DNA of 64,000 nt, from the NCBI GenBank assembly GCA_037893225.1, contig JAZGUH010000722.1, positions 372,001 to 436,000 of the forward strand, written 5' to 3'. The DNA is from Hippasteria phrygiana. Taxonomy: Eukaryota > Echinodermata > Asteroidea > Valvatida > Goniasteridae. The notes under the pieces are model-generated. The model made no database searches. It was not told the origin of the DNA and was given only the letters and a program-made list of their open reading frames with translations. Below, piece after piece: positions 28,101 to 40,598 of the stretch (positions are counted from its first letter, which is position 1; each line of letters begins with the position of its first letter). The translations under genes and the position numbers were made by a program.

Positions 28101-31100
28101 CGCTGATTCCGCACGCTAAGGGACGCACAAAGGAGGCGGTTCGTTTAGCTAACTTCCTCATCATCAGCTGCAAAAATATCATATATTATCTATATCGTAC
28201 ATCCCGCTTCGTCGATCCACTTACTATCTGGCAACATCGCTTGAAAAACAGAATTCTCATTGACTTGACTTACTACAAAATGTCCGATAATATCAATGCC
28301 TTCTCTAATAAATGGTCTGTAAATAACGCCCTTCTAGTTTGTAATAAAAATGACGTAACTTGGTTTTTCTAAACAAATAGTATCATATACTTTTGGGGGT
28401 GTGTGGTCGCTGGCCCCTGTCTGAGGCAGATGTTCGCCCTTTTGGGCGAGACGTGCTTGACACTGTCTCTGGGGCCCGGCTAGCCCAGCCCCACCTCTCC
28501 CCCCCCCCTTTTGTTCTACCATCAACAATTTATGTCCCCAATTTTTTATAATTGTGACATGGTTGTCCCCCCCCCCCTCCTCACCTCTCTGACCCCTCTC
28601 GGTCCACCCTCCCCCTCCCAGGGTCCATCCAGGCCCCTACCCCTTCCTCTCCCTTCTTTTTCTTTCGCCTATCCCTTTGGGAGCCGCCGGCGTGGGCCAT
28701 ATGGCCCACACCCAGTTTTCTGGTGGCTCCCCCCCGGGGATCCTCGGTGGGGTCAGCCAAAATGGTGCTGTTTCCCCGGCCGTAAAGGATCCCCTTTTTC
28801 TCCCTTCCTCTACCATTCTCAATTATATAGATTCTTTTTTTTGTTTCTACTGTTTAAGCTTATACTTTGTGTAATTCTGGTTTACTTCTTGTTTAACAGT
28901 GTTTATTTTGACATGTATAGTTCTATTTCTGTGTATCCGTTACTAACAATTTTAAGTAAAACTTTGTTACCTTATGGTTTTCTCCTTGTGAATTATTGTT
29001 TTTCCTTATTTTACCACACAACATTTGTATGAGTTTCCGTTTACAATCCTGTTATTGTTTACATATTTTGACTTTGTTTACATGTTTCACTACTTCGTCA
29101 CCGTAATTGGCCGGTTTGGCAGTAGTATACAGCCAATAGGCCAGCCACGGTGACATTTACATGTTTACATGCACTTTAAAGTACTAAATGTTTTTCGTTA
29201 CAATTCTTTTAATTTTGTACATATATTATATATTAATTTGTATTGTTCAAGGAATTCTGAAAAAAGTTTTTCCTTGGAAAAATCAAAGAAAATCTTTCTT
29301 TCTTGGCATGATCAACTTAGGAGGAACGAGTACTTTTTCAAAACAAATATGGATTCTCCCAGGACCAACTTGGTCGGCTGCTATCGGCACAAACGTCACT
29401 TTCTATTGTGGGGTGTACACCGGTAACGTCGAAAGCATAAAATGGTTTCATGGGAATGAGTTCCATACCTTATGCAACTCTGACACGTTGTCGCGAATTC
29501 ACTACAACCTAACTGAATGCAGTTTGAGCATCAACCCTGTTGAAGAGTCATCCGAAGGCTTTTATACTTGTCGAATTCGCGTTGGAGATACCATCAACCA
29601 GAGAACGCTGGCATTCAGAGTAGCCGGTTAGTATTTCGTATTTAGGACTATGAATATTATGTGAATATTTCCGGAAGATATCTCACAATCTTCCTACACC
29701 TTAAAGGTTATGTGCACCCAAAGTGCTAAAAGTCCCACTTAGTTTGTTCCGAAAACACGCGCACATAATAGAGGCACCTGACGTCCTGGATATTTGGCAC
29801 ATGACCGGCACTTCATTTGGATTTTCGACCAGTAGTCTTTTTTTGTTGCCTATAACTGTGAATAACAGGCAGCTCGAGCTCCAAGAATGTGAGAAAACAT
29901 CAATTATGCAGAATAACACGTCTTGTTCAACATACTGACATCATACAAAATACCCCTGGGAGTATATCCCCTTCCTCTCATTTATCTCGTTTACAGTTTT
30001 CAAATTTCAATAAAAAGAAGTATAAACTCCCCCTGTGAGCAAAGTGGAAAAATCCCTTTTTAAAGAAATTATCCCTTCACATGCATGTTTACACATGTGG
30101 ACGACTTTACTGATTTTCAACATTTTAATTCCGGAGAAAATATAACCTGGTAACAATGACAATGTTTTTCGTAGGTACAATTTTCCCTTGACGTCTTTTC
30201 TGTGTGTTTACATGTTCACTACCTCTTCACAATCTCATTAGGTCCAGCCCCAAAACCAACTGTAGACCTGCTGGATCTTTTGACTGGAGATCAGGTGAAC
30301 AACAAATCCGGACGAATCTGCGTTCCACCAGACGCGAAGCGATCCTTCCAGTGCAATGTCCGAGACGCCAAACCTGACGCCTGGACCATCAAGTGGATCC
30401 TCGAAGACTCGGAGGTGGAAAACAGTCCGTCGACAGAATCTGTAAGCACCAGTGGATTGGTCAACCTGAGCAGCAGGTTCAATGTCTTCAATTCTCCAGA
30501 TGAGGGTCTTGTGAGTAGCCTTACCTGTCTAGCTACCAGTTCTCAGGGATGGCCTCTTAGTGTAACAGTCCAGCTTCAGTCTTGTTCCGGTAAGAAAAAC
30601 AAGCCTATGTTAAAAGCCAGTATACAACTACATGTTAAATTTTGTTTATGCAAATCGCCCATCACAAGCCCTTATAGGGCACTCGAGGTGTGGGCTACAG
30701 AGGAATATGTGGAAGAACCAGCCCCTCACACTGAAACAAGACAAGCTAATCTCTTCACAGTATGAATAGGGTCGGGATGGGCAACTAGTCCACTGCAAGG
30801 CATTAATAATGCTTCTACCCATATTAGCGTTGAAGTGCTATAGCCCAGGACTGGGCTCGAACCCGCAACCTGCAGAATTACCGACATACCTTGAATTCAA
30901 TGTGCCAAACCACTAGGCCACGGCACTTCCACAAGACAATTCTTATATACATTTGGGGACGCTATTTACAATATTACTTAAGAAAAGGAAATGTATGTTT
31001 ACTTAATTCTCGTTTCCAGATGAGGATTCAGTAGGAATGCTTTGTGACATTCGGTCTCGCATTGGACACGTTAGGTCATTTAACGGTGAATACATACAAG

Positions 31101-34100
31101 CTATTTTCACCTTGACCTCTCGTGAAAGTAGTCTCAAACTAGTGTTAAGCCGTTGAAGCCAGAGCCGTTACCTTCTTTGTGGTGTTTATTTTGGGCATTC
31201 GTCTATCATATTTATTATCTATCCGTGTTCAGTATGTTATTTCATTGAAGCGAAAAACTTGATGACATGCTAATGCCTTTTGAAATTAATATTTGTTTTC
31301 TTGCAAAAATTATCAAATTGACACAGGTGTTCGAGGCGCAGTTGCCACTGCTGTCATTATCAGTGTATCGAGTATATTGCTGGTTGTTTTGGTCGTGATA
31401 TGTGCTGCCAGATTCAAGATGAACCGTAGTACACCAGCGAACGAGCCTGGTACTTTGCCAGCGACTGACACTATAGAGCTGGTAAGTTAAGAAGGACGTA
31501 TAAAGTGACGACATGTGCCCCTCCCCTCCTCGCAGGTGTTTTTGTTTTACTATTTCCAAACACCCTTATTGATGCCATGCAGATAACTCAAATTTCACTC
31601 CACATGCTTTCGAGTATACAATCTGTCAAACCAGTGTATAATGTGTGCAATTATTTCTGTGACATAAACCTGGCCAATACAGTACATGCAATACGCTGAG
31701 AAAGCAGATGAAAATAAATTATAGCATGTTGTGTAAACATAAAAGGATGTATCATTTTCTGTGAATGACACTGCAGCTATTTTTAATACTGATTGTCTTT
31801 TGTGTTTCGTTGAAAAAGAAAGACGATGAACTGAATGGCAAATGCGGAAGCTCTTTCAGTTTTGCCTTACCATAAAAGTGTCAATCAAACATTTGATTTT
31901 ACCAGCTGTTTCAATTACGACTGCTTCAACAGGAAGTGGCCTCATATGACGTGGCGATAACTCCACGGCATTCAATCGAGGGCGCACCTACACAAGCTTC
32001 ACCGCAGGTTGCACACACATACGAGGACAGAATCTCCCCCGGGGCAGACAAAGTTACAGCAGTAGTTTCACACAAATATGAGGACAGAATTGCACCACAG
32101 GTTGAACGCAAATATGAAGACAGAATCACATCTGAGGTTCAAAGCAAACACGAGGATAGGATCACACCAGGTGTTTCTCACAAATACGAGGACAGAATAA
32201 ATCCACAAGAGGAAACACCTCTGATCTCCGATGATGGTGACCTACCACATTGGGCTGAGAGATGGGTGGTTTCTTGGAGTGACCTCGTCATTGATGAGCG
32301 AGTACTGGGCAGTGGGAACTTTGGAGAGGTTCGATCAGGTGTTGTAAAGATTGACGGAGAGATGACCAGAGCCGCGATCAAGATGCTCAAAGGTAACATG
32401 ATGTTGCTATGCGTTACGCATCCTACTGCAAAAACATGTATAAACTACCATAGTATTTTTGAGGGGATCGCCAAATGTACACGGAAGACTTAGTATCATA
32501 TCAAAAGTGCATTACGTTTCCTCCAGTGTTTGACATGCAAAACAAAGTTTACTTTTTAATCGCGACTTTCAGGTGTATCTTTGTGTTTGCAGGTCGTATT
32601 TCTACTAGTGAAAGGAAAGACTTTCTCCATGAACTCCACACAATGACCTCCGTCGGACACCACCTGAATATCGTAACGTTACTGGCCGCTTGTCAGCATC
32701 AAGGTATTCAAGTTATGTTCAGCCAGTTTCTTATAAAAATATTTGTACTGAACAAGTCCTGTCCAAGATGCCTTCAGAAACATATATAAATATGTTCAAT
32801 GGTTTACGAACATAGTCGGTTATTTTTGTAGATGTGCTGTACGTTGCCTTGGAGTATCTTCCACATGGTGACCTGCGCAGCTACCTACGGACGGCTCGCT
32901 CACAGTCAGACTCAGATGAGGATGCCTTGTCTTCAGACCAGCTAGTCAAGTTTGCTCTGGATGTTGCCAAGGGAATGGAACATCTTGCAAGTACAGGGGT
33001 AAGTCACCACAACTGCTGTTCAGTTCATTTGCATGTGCCGGACTAAAACACCATTTTTTTTTAACCAAGGAAATATTCTTGTTCACGAACCGTGTCTGCC
33101 ATAATTATATTTTATTTGTGTATTTTATAGGTGATTCATCGAGATTTAGCTGCAAGAAACATCCTGCTTGGAGAAGGATTAATCGCTAAAGTTTCTGACT
33201 TTGGACTGTCAAGAGGGGATGATGTCTACGTCCAAACGTCAAATGTAGTATTTCAATATATATTTTTTCACTTACACGATGCGTGTCCAGTGTCCGCAAA
33301 TCCTATAAATGTTAACCATGAAGACAATTATTCTGGTATCTTTAACATATTCTCAGTATCATGCCTGCAGCGCAGGATACCAGAATAATTTATTCTTGCC
33401 TTTATCATTGTTTTCACTGGTTTCACTCAAGTACAGTATATGATTGTTGCAAACAAACTGCATGATATTTGTGCCTTGAACTCAATCAGATACGTGTTAT
33501 GAATGTTGGTGCAGCCTTGTTAAAGCTATCATTTACATGTATCTGATTGAGTTCAATAGAGGCAGCCCTCTGTTGAATGGAAGCTAGTTGATATAACCAT
33601 TGTCTCCATTTTGACTGATATTTGACAGAGACGTGTGCCTATTCGCTGGTTGGCAATCGAGTCAGTGAAGTATCAAAAGTACACGACTAAGAGTGATGTG
33701 TAAGTTAGACACCGACCGTTTGCGCAATGTACAAACATTTGTTTTTTATTAATACGATTTACCTACTATGATAGAAACAAAACTTAGCAAACGAAATGTT
33801 TGTTACCAACCAACTCTCTTTGATAAATTTATTACAACTTTTTTAATTTCTATTAGGTGGTCATTCGGCATTTTGTTGTGGGAAATAACCACCATAGGTA
33901 AGTATATTTGTCAAGCGTTAATTATATTTACCACTATTCAGTTGTTTTTGTCATTGGATAGTTTGAATATTATTTTGCTATCATATACGGAACACATACG
34001 TTACTTTAATCCAATTCAAGAGAAAAGTATTTTTTAAAATAATTTGGTTGACTCAAATAAGACACTCAGAACTGCGAATTAAAACACCCGAGATTAAATA

Positions 34101-36528
34101 TGGGGCTTAAAAATGAAAGCACATCAATTTTCAAGGTAGCTTTATAGCGTCACTTATTATCGTCAATCTTTAAAGGGGATGTTGATTGCTGAGAGAAGTC
34201 TGCGTCATTTTGTAGTTTTATGTAGATTGCGTGTTTTAAAATAAAACAGCCAATTATTTTTGCCACGAAATAACAAACATTTGAGAGCTATTTTTATCAA
34301 GTCCCCTCTTGCGCAGCATATCCCACTGTCGCTCCGGACAGCAAACAAATCTGACGTCATAACAAGAACTCCCCGTTTAGTGCTAGACACAAAAGGGGAG
34401 TTTGTGTTATGACGCAGACTTTTCTCAACAATCAACATTCCTCTTTAAATGTAGTGTTTATACATTATTGGTAATGTTTTTTACTGAATTATTACCAAAT
34501 ACATTTACTAGACTGTAAGTTAATAGTAGTCTCAATCATCTTGTGAAATGGTGGCACCAGGTGTGCTGTCATTGTCAAGAAGAGTGGAAATTTATATCGT
34601 TTTCCAACGATTTCCAGCTGAAAATCGTTGGAAAACTGTAGACACGCGCGCCTTGACTAAAGGCTATCATCCGCCCGACGGTTGAAAACGAGCGCCGTTT
34701 TTCTCTCGTTTTTTTCGCAATAAAACAACGCAAAACTTTGAACAAGTCCGTGGAACGATATTTCCTATAAAATACCAACCCCCAAATCCGCCCATTTCTG
34801 AAAATTGCAACAATGACCAATCATACCTGTAACTCATGTATATGACTAATATTTGGTCTAGGTGGAACCCCATACCCATCCATCAAGAGTGAATCACTTG
34901 CTGGAAAGCTAAAGAGAGGATACCGCATGCCTAAGCCGAGCAACTGTGACGAGCGAAGGTGAATTCTTATTACTTCTAATTTCACACTGTTTTTCAGTTG
35001 TTACGCTTTATTATTAAAAAAGAAGCCTCACCTCGAATTCGAAAAATTTCGGCACAGCTTATACAGCAGCGGATATATAGCCCTTCTTGTAGAAGCATCT
35101 CTTTGTCGTGAAATGTTACCGCAGGCCTCATATCCCTCCACTGGAAGAGTGGAATTTATAATAATAGTGTATTCAGGCAGTCATTATATAATACAAGATA
35201 AACACATAAAAAGCCAAATACACGTACAAAACATTCGGAGAAAAAATATAAAAAGGACTGCAAAGCATACAGTCCGAAACGTCGAGTTTCCCCGGTTCTT
35301 TTCAGAACCATTTAAACTCACAAAAAGAAAGTTTCTCATGGTGCTACCGCAAAACATTGCTACTTTCACCATACAACCTTTCATATCTTAAGTTTCCACA
35401 AGTAACAATACAACCGTGCCGCGCGCATTATATGCAAGTTGCGTGATTTACACCACGTCCTGAAGGGAATGGACGCTCCAGAAATTGCCTTCATCTTATA
35501 TTATACTTTTTATTTCTTTATACTTCCTTTTGTGCCTTCAATTTGTATAATTTGTTATTTAAATGTTTCAGGCATAGTAAGTTTTGTTTACTTTTATGTT
35601 AAATGCAGCGTGTATTTGTTGTCCAATTGATTTGTGTTTTACTGATAGGTTGTCATAGTTTTGCAATTATCTGCATTTTGTTACTTATTTCTTTCGAGTT
35701 ATGATTTTGTTATTAACGTATACTAAAAACCACCCCTTCAAAACAGCCTTTGGCCACATAAGCAATCCGCTTGAATAATAGATGGATAATAAATAGTTGA
35801 ATAATTACAATGTTTTTCTATAAAGTTCTTTCTTTTAAGCAGATCATTTGAATCTAAATTTTAAAGCATGCGTTCCATGTTGTTGTTTCCATAGTTATGC
35901 CTTGATGCGTGAATGCTGGGACGAAGATCCGCGAAAAAGACCAACCTTCACTGACCTGGTTTCTATACTCAGTAACATGGCTGACACTCAAATCAAACAC
36001 GTAAGTTCGTCTCCAGGTTACCAAAATCAAAATCGTAGAATGTCAAATCGGAATATAAAGAAAAGAAAGTCAATATTTTGACAAGACAAGAAATGTGCAA
36101 TATATTTTGAAACTTCAACCTCTTGAAACTGAATTGACTTCAGAAACTAAAGCTTTACCGTATTGTATCTTACTACAAGAACGTTTTACAAGAAAGGTCA
36201 TGAATAGTAGAAACCCACTGGGATTTGCGTCTCTTGAATGCGATCTCTTATGCAAACGGCGCTATTTACACGATCGCAATTGCAAAGACAATGACAATGC
36301 ATTTAAAAATGTCAAGCAGACCTCGCACACAAACATTTAGTTTTCTTTTCTTTTTTGGGTAGTGTCTCTTCGCTGTATACAAACGACTTCATAAAAAATT
36401 GAGAATGGAAGTCTGAGTTTACATCTGACACAAATACCTTTTTTTTTGCTTTTTAGACCTACATGTCGGTAGCTCGAGTCCATTATGAAAATTTGAGTAC
36501 AATTCGTCCGGAGCTTGATGACAACTGA
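25084..36528 (+). CDS. RTK B: complete two-Ig receptor tyrosine kinase with Tie-like kinase
   Basis: Thirteen exons: 25084-25153, 29321-29626, 30242-30589, 31327-31481, 31933-32392, 32593-32703, 32832-32998, 33131-33244, 33629-33699, 33857-33897, 34862-34958, 35895-36000, 36457-36528. The sum is 2118 bases, an exact frame of 705 residues; an alternative acceptor before 29252 would add 23 residues in frame. Order: signal peptide ([14 protein letters not shown]), two Ig-like domains, TM helix, YEDRI-repeat juxtamembrane strip, kinase with all catalytic motifs, YENL tail. Far shorter outside than vertebrate Tie receptors: no EGF or FN3 units were seen. Intron 1 is about 4.2 kb and carries a MITE and a truncated LINE. 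Kinase exons and introns are almost identical to RTK A. Head-to-head with Ig-NACHT A, tail-to-tail with Ig-NACHT B. Confidence 0.87.
25760..25905. repeat. C-run-rich repeat in RTK B intron 1
   Basis: Two C runs (about 25767-25784 and 25855-25873), ending in TGATCCGCCCCTG, the same right edge as the element at 5940-6213. Confidence 0.4.
26175..26505. mobile_element. Fold-back MITE, about 0.33 kb, in RTK B intron 1
   Basis: The left arm has GTGTTTAGCAATTAA and CTATCAGTTTGTAAAC; the right arm has TTTACAAACTGATAG and TTAATTGCTAAACAC in mirrored order. Several TAAACATGTTTA palindromes lie inside. Non-coding. Confidence 0.65.
26624..28372 (+). pseudogene. 5'-truncated Tx1-type LINE, ORF2 C-terminal part, in RTK B intron 1
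   Basis: The sequence aligns with the full LINE at 55433-59335 from just after the RT active site ([15 protein letters not shown] against SDSGFDVIKETYKLF) through the CCHC finger ([17 protein letters not shown]) to the shared end TWFF/TWLF. An in-frame TGA at 27809-27811 interrupts it. Protein similarity is roughly 60 percent by eye, so this is another subfamily. Its 3' UTR probably continues into the G/C-rich, hairpin-bearing DNA (CGCCCTTTTGGGCG near 28436). A duplicated TTNAGACATCGTTTTA (26512 and 26600) lies near the 5' junction. Confidence 0.85.
28373..29320. other. RTK B intron 1, remainder
   Basis: Pyrimidine-rich and C-run DNA with a GGGCCATATGGCCC palindrome near 28697, then AT-rich sequence up to the Ig exon. 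The first part is probably LINE 3' UTR. No exon recognised. Confidence 0.4.
29321..29626 (+). CDS. RTK B exon 2: Ig-like domain 1
   Basis: Phase 1-1 exon. NVTFYCGV and SEGFYTCRI give the cysteine pair, IKWFHG the core tryptophan. The acceptor is either 29320 (after a pyrimidine-rich tract) or 29251; both keep the frame. The donor is CCG/GTTAGT. Confidence 0.75.
30242..30589 (+). CDS. RTK B exon 3: Ig-like domain 2
   Basis: Phase 1-1 exon opening with [26 protein letters not shown] and SLTCLATS supply the Ig cysteines and tryptophan. C-set-like. Donor CCG/GTAAGA. Confidence 0.78.
30836..30930 (-). mobile_element. tRNA-derived SINE fragment in RTK B intron
   Basis: The minus strand has a clear A box (GTGGCCTAGTGG) and B box (GGTTCGAGCCC) at tRNA-like spacing, without a full cloverleaf. 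Located between the Ig2 and TM exons. Confidence 0.65.
31327..32392 (+). CDS. RTK B TM exon and juxtamembrane/YEDRI exon
   Basis: Exon 31327-31481 carries the TM helix and exon 31933-32392 the YEDRI repeats (about 32019-32208), the acidic linker and the glycine loop. Lengths are identical to RTK A, with only scattered substitutions; for example the linker reads SDDGDL here and SDDDDL in A. Confidence 0.85.
32593..36528 (+). CDS. RTK B kinase-domain exons
   Basis: Exons 32593-32703, 32832-32998, 33131-33244, 33629-33699, 33857-33897, 34862-34958, 35895-36000 and 36457-36528, each the same length as in [31 protein letters not shown] and CWDEDP are intact. The tail reads [14 protein letters not shown] before the stop. 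Confidence 0.86.
34465..34845 (+). repeat. Dispersed repeat in RTK B intron (paralog of 3215-3595)
   Basis: Almost identical to the segment in RTK A. A reversed, partly folded-back copy lies at 45320-45760. Confidence 0.6.
35255..35355 (+). mobile_element. Penelope-like 3' tail remnant in RTK B intron
   Basis: GGACTG/CAGTCC stem, GAAAC, then GGTTCTTTTCAGAACC, the same as at 4005-4105. The insertion predates the cassette duplication. Confidence 0.5.
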
Positions 36529-38942
36529 CATGGTGACAGATCGTCTGGCAAACGAAGAGCTTTATTTTAATTTGTTTTGGTTAATTATAAATAATTTCGT
36601 TCCATCTGTATCCTGATTACATGTTTGTAATGTAATGTGCTGATGACACTTTTATACTTTTATTCTTGAGGAATGGAATTCGTAAAAAAGTTTTGGCCAG
36701 GGTGTTTATGTAGGGGATGAAAAATAGTGAACTTTCACCCCCCCTTTTTTTTTTTTTGGAGGGGGGGGGGGGCGTAATATCGTACTCGCTGTGTAATATT
36801 TACTGATGATGGTGTTTGTTTAGAAGCGTGCGTTAGGAATAATCAAGACGTTTATGTAAGTTCATTAATTGTGTTTGAAAATTTGTAACCACTTGGTGGG
36901 CACCCCGGTGACAAAACCTGAATAAGGTTCCAAAGTCGATAATGCAATGAAAAGGACAGCAATGCATATTTAGTATTTTTTATTATGATAATTTCCAATT
37001 TGTTATTGTTACAACTGCTGCTTTTACCAGAATTCCAAAGAAAAACAAGCAAAACACAAATTTTAATGAGATAAAATCTACTTGATGAAAAAAACAACTT
37101 TCACCTTCTCCGTACTTAAACCCCGATGCAATCACTAAAAATAAAAAGAAGAAGAATAATGTAAAACAAACGGTTTCCAAAGCGCAAACCGAAGGGGAAA
37201 AAACACAAAAAGTTCATATGCAGAATATTGAGCATCTTTGCAGGCAATGTATTTAAATTAATAAGTAAAAGAAACCTGACAGAACGAAAAAATCTCAATA
37301 ATTATTAAACAAAAAGACGTTACAATTAACGTGAAAGCGGCTCTTATCTTGTATTGTATATATTATAATCATGCTGATTGTATCTTCCTAATTCGTAGCA
37401 TGCTCTTCGTAGTACAAATAAGTAAAAACTTTTTAAAACCAACTGGTCTAAAAAAGATGCATGTAATTCATTATTAAAGGCCAAAATGTCAACATTGTTT
37501 TTATAAAGACGAAATTTAAAATTGACTGAAATTTAATATAATGCCGTTTACGACTTTGCGTCGTAAAATTGGAACATGATCCCTGGCCTGCTAAAAAAAG
37601 ATATTGAGACATTGGTAAAGCCAATGTTCAGAAGGTACACTCTTGTAAACTCTCTTTTCTTTTACTCTGAAAACAAATTCAACTCCACATTTTATGGTAA
37701 TAAAAATACATTTGATGCAATCGGACAAATTTAATATGTAATATAATTATCAGCTGTATATACTTTGAAGTCAGACAATGTACCAAACCAGATCATATTC
37801 CATCTAGAAAATCATTTAAGCACAAAAGCATATAGCCAAAAGTAAACGTGCACAAATTCTACTATTTACAATATACATATTCATATCCATACGAAATTAC
37901 CATAACCATGCCCGTGGATTTTTTTATTGTGTCACCATTAATCAAAGTATTTGAAGGCTTTTACAATTATTACTAATCGTGTATAATCCATTTCATGAAA
38001 AATAATATCTGGTATATGTAAAACTTAACAAACGATGACCATATTCTGCTGTCTAGGTCATTTTATTTAGCTGTTTATGATATTTCGAAGGCTTTATCAG
38101 ACAATCTGATCAGCATGAATGTATGTATAAACTTGGATATTACCACAGTAACTTCTTTATGCTCGTCAACTACAAATTATCAACTTTCTGGTTAATTTTT
38201 CATTCGAGGCTTAGTTCTCGTCATAACTGCTATCATTTCAGAAAGTATCTGTCGGTATCGACATATTTGTTGTGATACAAAGTATAGAATACGTCCGTGG
38301 ACTTGTATCAGTCAGTTTCAGCACTTGATAGACAGTGATAGTCAACGCGGCTGGTGACAACAGCTCTGTAGGCCTGGTGGCGCTATTTGCGATACCCAAT
38401 TTTCTGTCAGCGCTGTGGTCAGCTTATAATTTGTTTTTTATTTATTTTTTGATCATTTATTGACAAATAATTGGCGTTTGTTAATTGTGACTATTTTAAA
38501 TGACTCAGAGAATTATTTTTAATTTTATAACAAATTGATAAGAAATGAATGAGGCTTAAATTTTCAATGAAAAAAATTAGCAATTTAGCAATATGGTCAC
38601 ACATTTTTAACTGAAATTGTCCTCCAAAATGACAAAAAATTAAATCAACATAAATCCATAGCTTTGCATAGGGTTAACCTATCATGACCATTGACCCCTC
38701 AATTTATTTCTACTTCTTTTACTCTTTCCAGTGATATAATATTTAAAAGAATTGAAGCAACTTAACATTTTCATGAATCTGCCTTGTTGAGCGGAGTGTC
38801 CATGATTGATCATGGACAGACAGAATCGGAGCCCCATTTTAAAGTGGATTGGTTTTAAATATGGTGACATCCATGGTGCTAATTCATTCGCAATGTACAC
38901 ATTTACGCCAATCGTCCAGAGTAATTTGGAAAGAAATATTTT

Positions 38943-39733
38943 GAATTAATTATTTGTTTTGAATTAATTTCCCATTGCTCGCGCATCGCCGGACGTGGCT
39001 GCCATGTTTTTAGCATGGCCTTATGGGATACTTACCCTACTAACCGGCTCGGCGAGTCGGTTAGTAGGGCCAGGCCCGAGTAAGCGCGATAAGTCACATG
39101 AGAGCTAAATCGAACGGGCTCGCGCTTTCACGGGTAAGCGCGGGGTAAGTAATCGAACGCGGTAGTTGAAACTGACTCGATATGTCGTACTTTAGTCTGG
39201 TTGCTTAGTCACCGAATTTTAAAATAGATCATGACGTACAATATCAGCATAATCGTCTCTGATCAAAGTTCGTCCATTGTTGCAGACTTGGAGTCTGTCG
39301 TAAACACGCAGTGCTTGACGCTCTTTTGATTCAACTTGGCAAGTATATAATCTCGAAACTTATGGCGTTGCCTTGACAATCCGGGGGTGGCTTGGACTCT
39401 GCCAATGCTGACGCTATGGGCGCCAATTTCGTTTTCCATAATTATTTTGGACATGTAGGCAGGGATGTATTCGAGTCCATCACAAGTCCATCACAAGCCC
39501 TCCAGTCCTAATCCCAATCACAAGCTATTGAAATGAGCTTTGACAAAGGCATTCCTTTGTCATTGTTCATCCAGTTACTTGTGACCGGCTTTATGAAATG
39601 ACTTCTGACTGGACTTCCGAAAGGACTTGTGAAAGGACTTGCACGGACTCGAATAAAACTCTGCATGTAGGCGAATTACAATAGTCATCACCGATACTGG
39701 AGGACCAATTACACAGTTAAATAGACCACTGGG
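38943..39733. mobile_element. 791 bp B-only insertion
   Basis: Copy A has a continuous empty site (GGAAAGAGATATTTTAGTG near 10659-10677). In B the block is bracketed by GAAATATTTT (38933-38942) and GAGATATTTT (39734-39743), a likely 10 bp target duplication with one mismatch. It contains a 12 bp perfect stem (39035-39046 with 39058-39069) and a nested hAT-like MITE. No ORF recognised. Confidence 0.65.
39460..39663. mobile_element. 204 bp hAT-like MITE nested in the B-only insertion
   Basis: Starts CAGGGATGTATTCGAGTCC and ends GGACTCGAATAAAACTCTG. The 8 bp direct repeat CATGTAGG flanks it exactly (39452-39459 and 39664-39671). CAG...CTG ends with an 8 bp duplication fit the hAT superfamily. 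Confidence 0.78.
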
Positions 39734-40598
39734 GAGATATTTTAGTGTCTAATAGCGTTATTTGGAAGACGTGACAATATGGAGACATGTTGATGTCTCC
39801 CTGGCGCCTAAGCTACCTTTTCTAGAACTGAAAAATGTTCCTGAATGACAAAAAACGTTCAGTTTCCTTTAATTTGTGTACCAATCATGACTCAAGCGCC
39901 ATCAAATAAAATATTAATTAGGATTTTCAAAAGAAAAACATTCACGTTAATTAAAAATGAAAATAGGTGCCGTCAGTGTAATTGAATTTGTGATGATATG
40001 AAGTCAGACAACGAAAATAACTGAAATTCTAAATTCCACCAATAAAACCTAGTTGATAAAAATATATGCACAAACAACAAAACATTAAAAAAATTCAAAG
40101 TATCAACATTTAAATGGTCGAAGCAACTATATTTACGAAGGCCAGTTATAATAATGTTCGGTTGTCAATTCTCAACAGAGGATTTAAAAGCTTTAGACAA
40201 TGACTGTTCGTAACGATCAAAGAAAATTGACACCAGCATAAATTGAACCTGGGACCTCGGGTACACCTGTGTGGAGCAATCTTGCCCATTATTTGCTGTT
40301 TCCCAAGGAATACGGCCAACAGGTGCAAATCCCGATATTGTCAATTTGATTTTGCTCATTCTCAGAAAGAGTTCCGCCATGGCTTATTTGGTGGTACACA
40401 AATACTATCCACAACACTTATATCAATCCGGCTTTCATAGCAGGTGCAGTATTATCATAATATGAACACTACAATTTGTTGTAGTTGCAAATATGATTTT
40501 ACTGGGTAGGGTAAATTTTACTTTTTCTTAAGGCACTTAGTACTCGCTGTCCTCTTTTTGAGTCTAGTGTGTCAGCAATGTGTTCTGATCGGATTTTA

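Larger units (their letters stand above)
36529..40598. other. Tail-to-tail intergenic region B: no gene
   Basis: Aligns with 5278-11530 but lacks the A-only elements and carries its own 791 bp insertion (38943-39733). A C-run/T-run/G-run hairpin is at about 36737-36772. No coding exon recognised. Confidence 0.6.

Noticed and set aside
28511..29032. 173-codon frame in RTK B intron 1
   Set aside because: Composition reflects C and T runs of probable LINE 3' UTR; no domain, no splice support.
29723..29938. Possible extra RTK B exon between Ig1 and Ig2
   Set aside because: The 71-codon frame lacks an Ig cysteine/tryptophan pattern and suitable splice sites; Ig1 joins Ig2 in phase without it.
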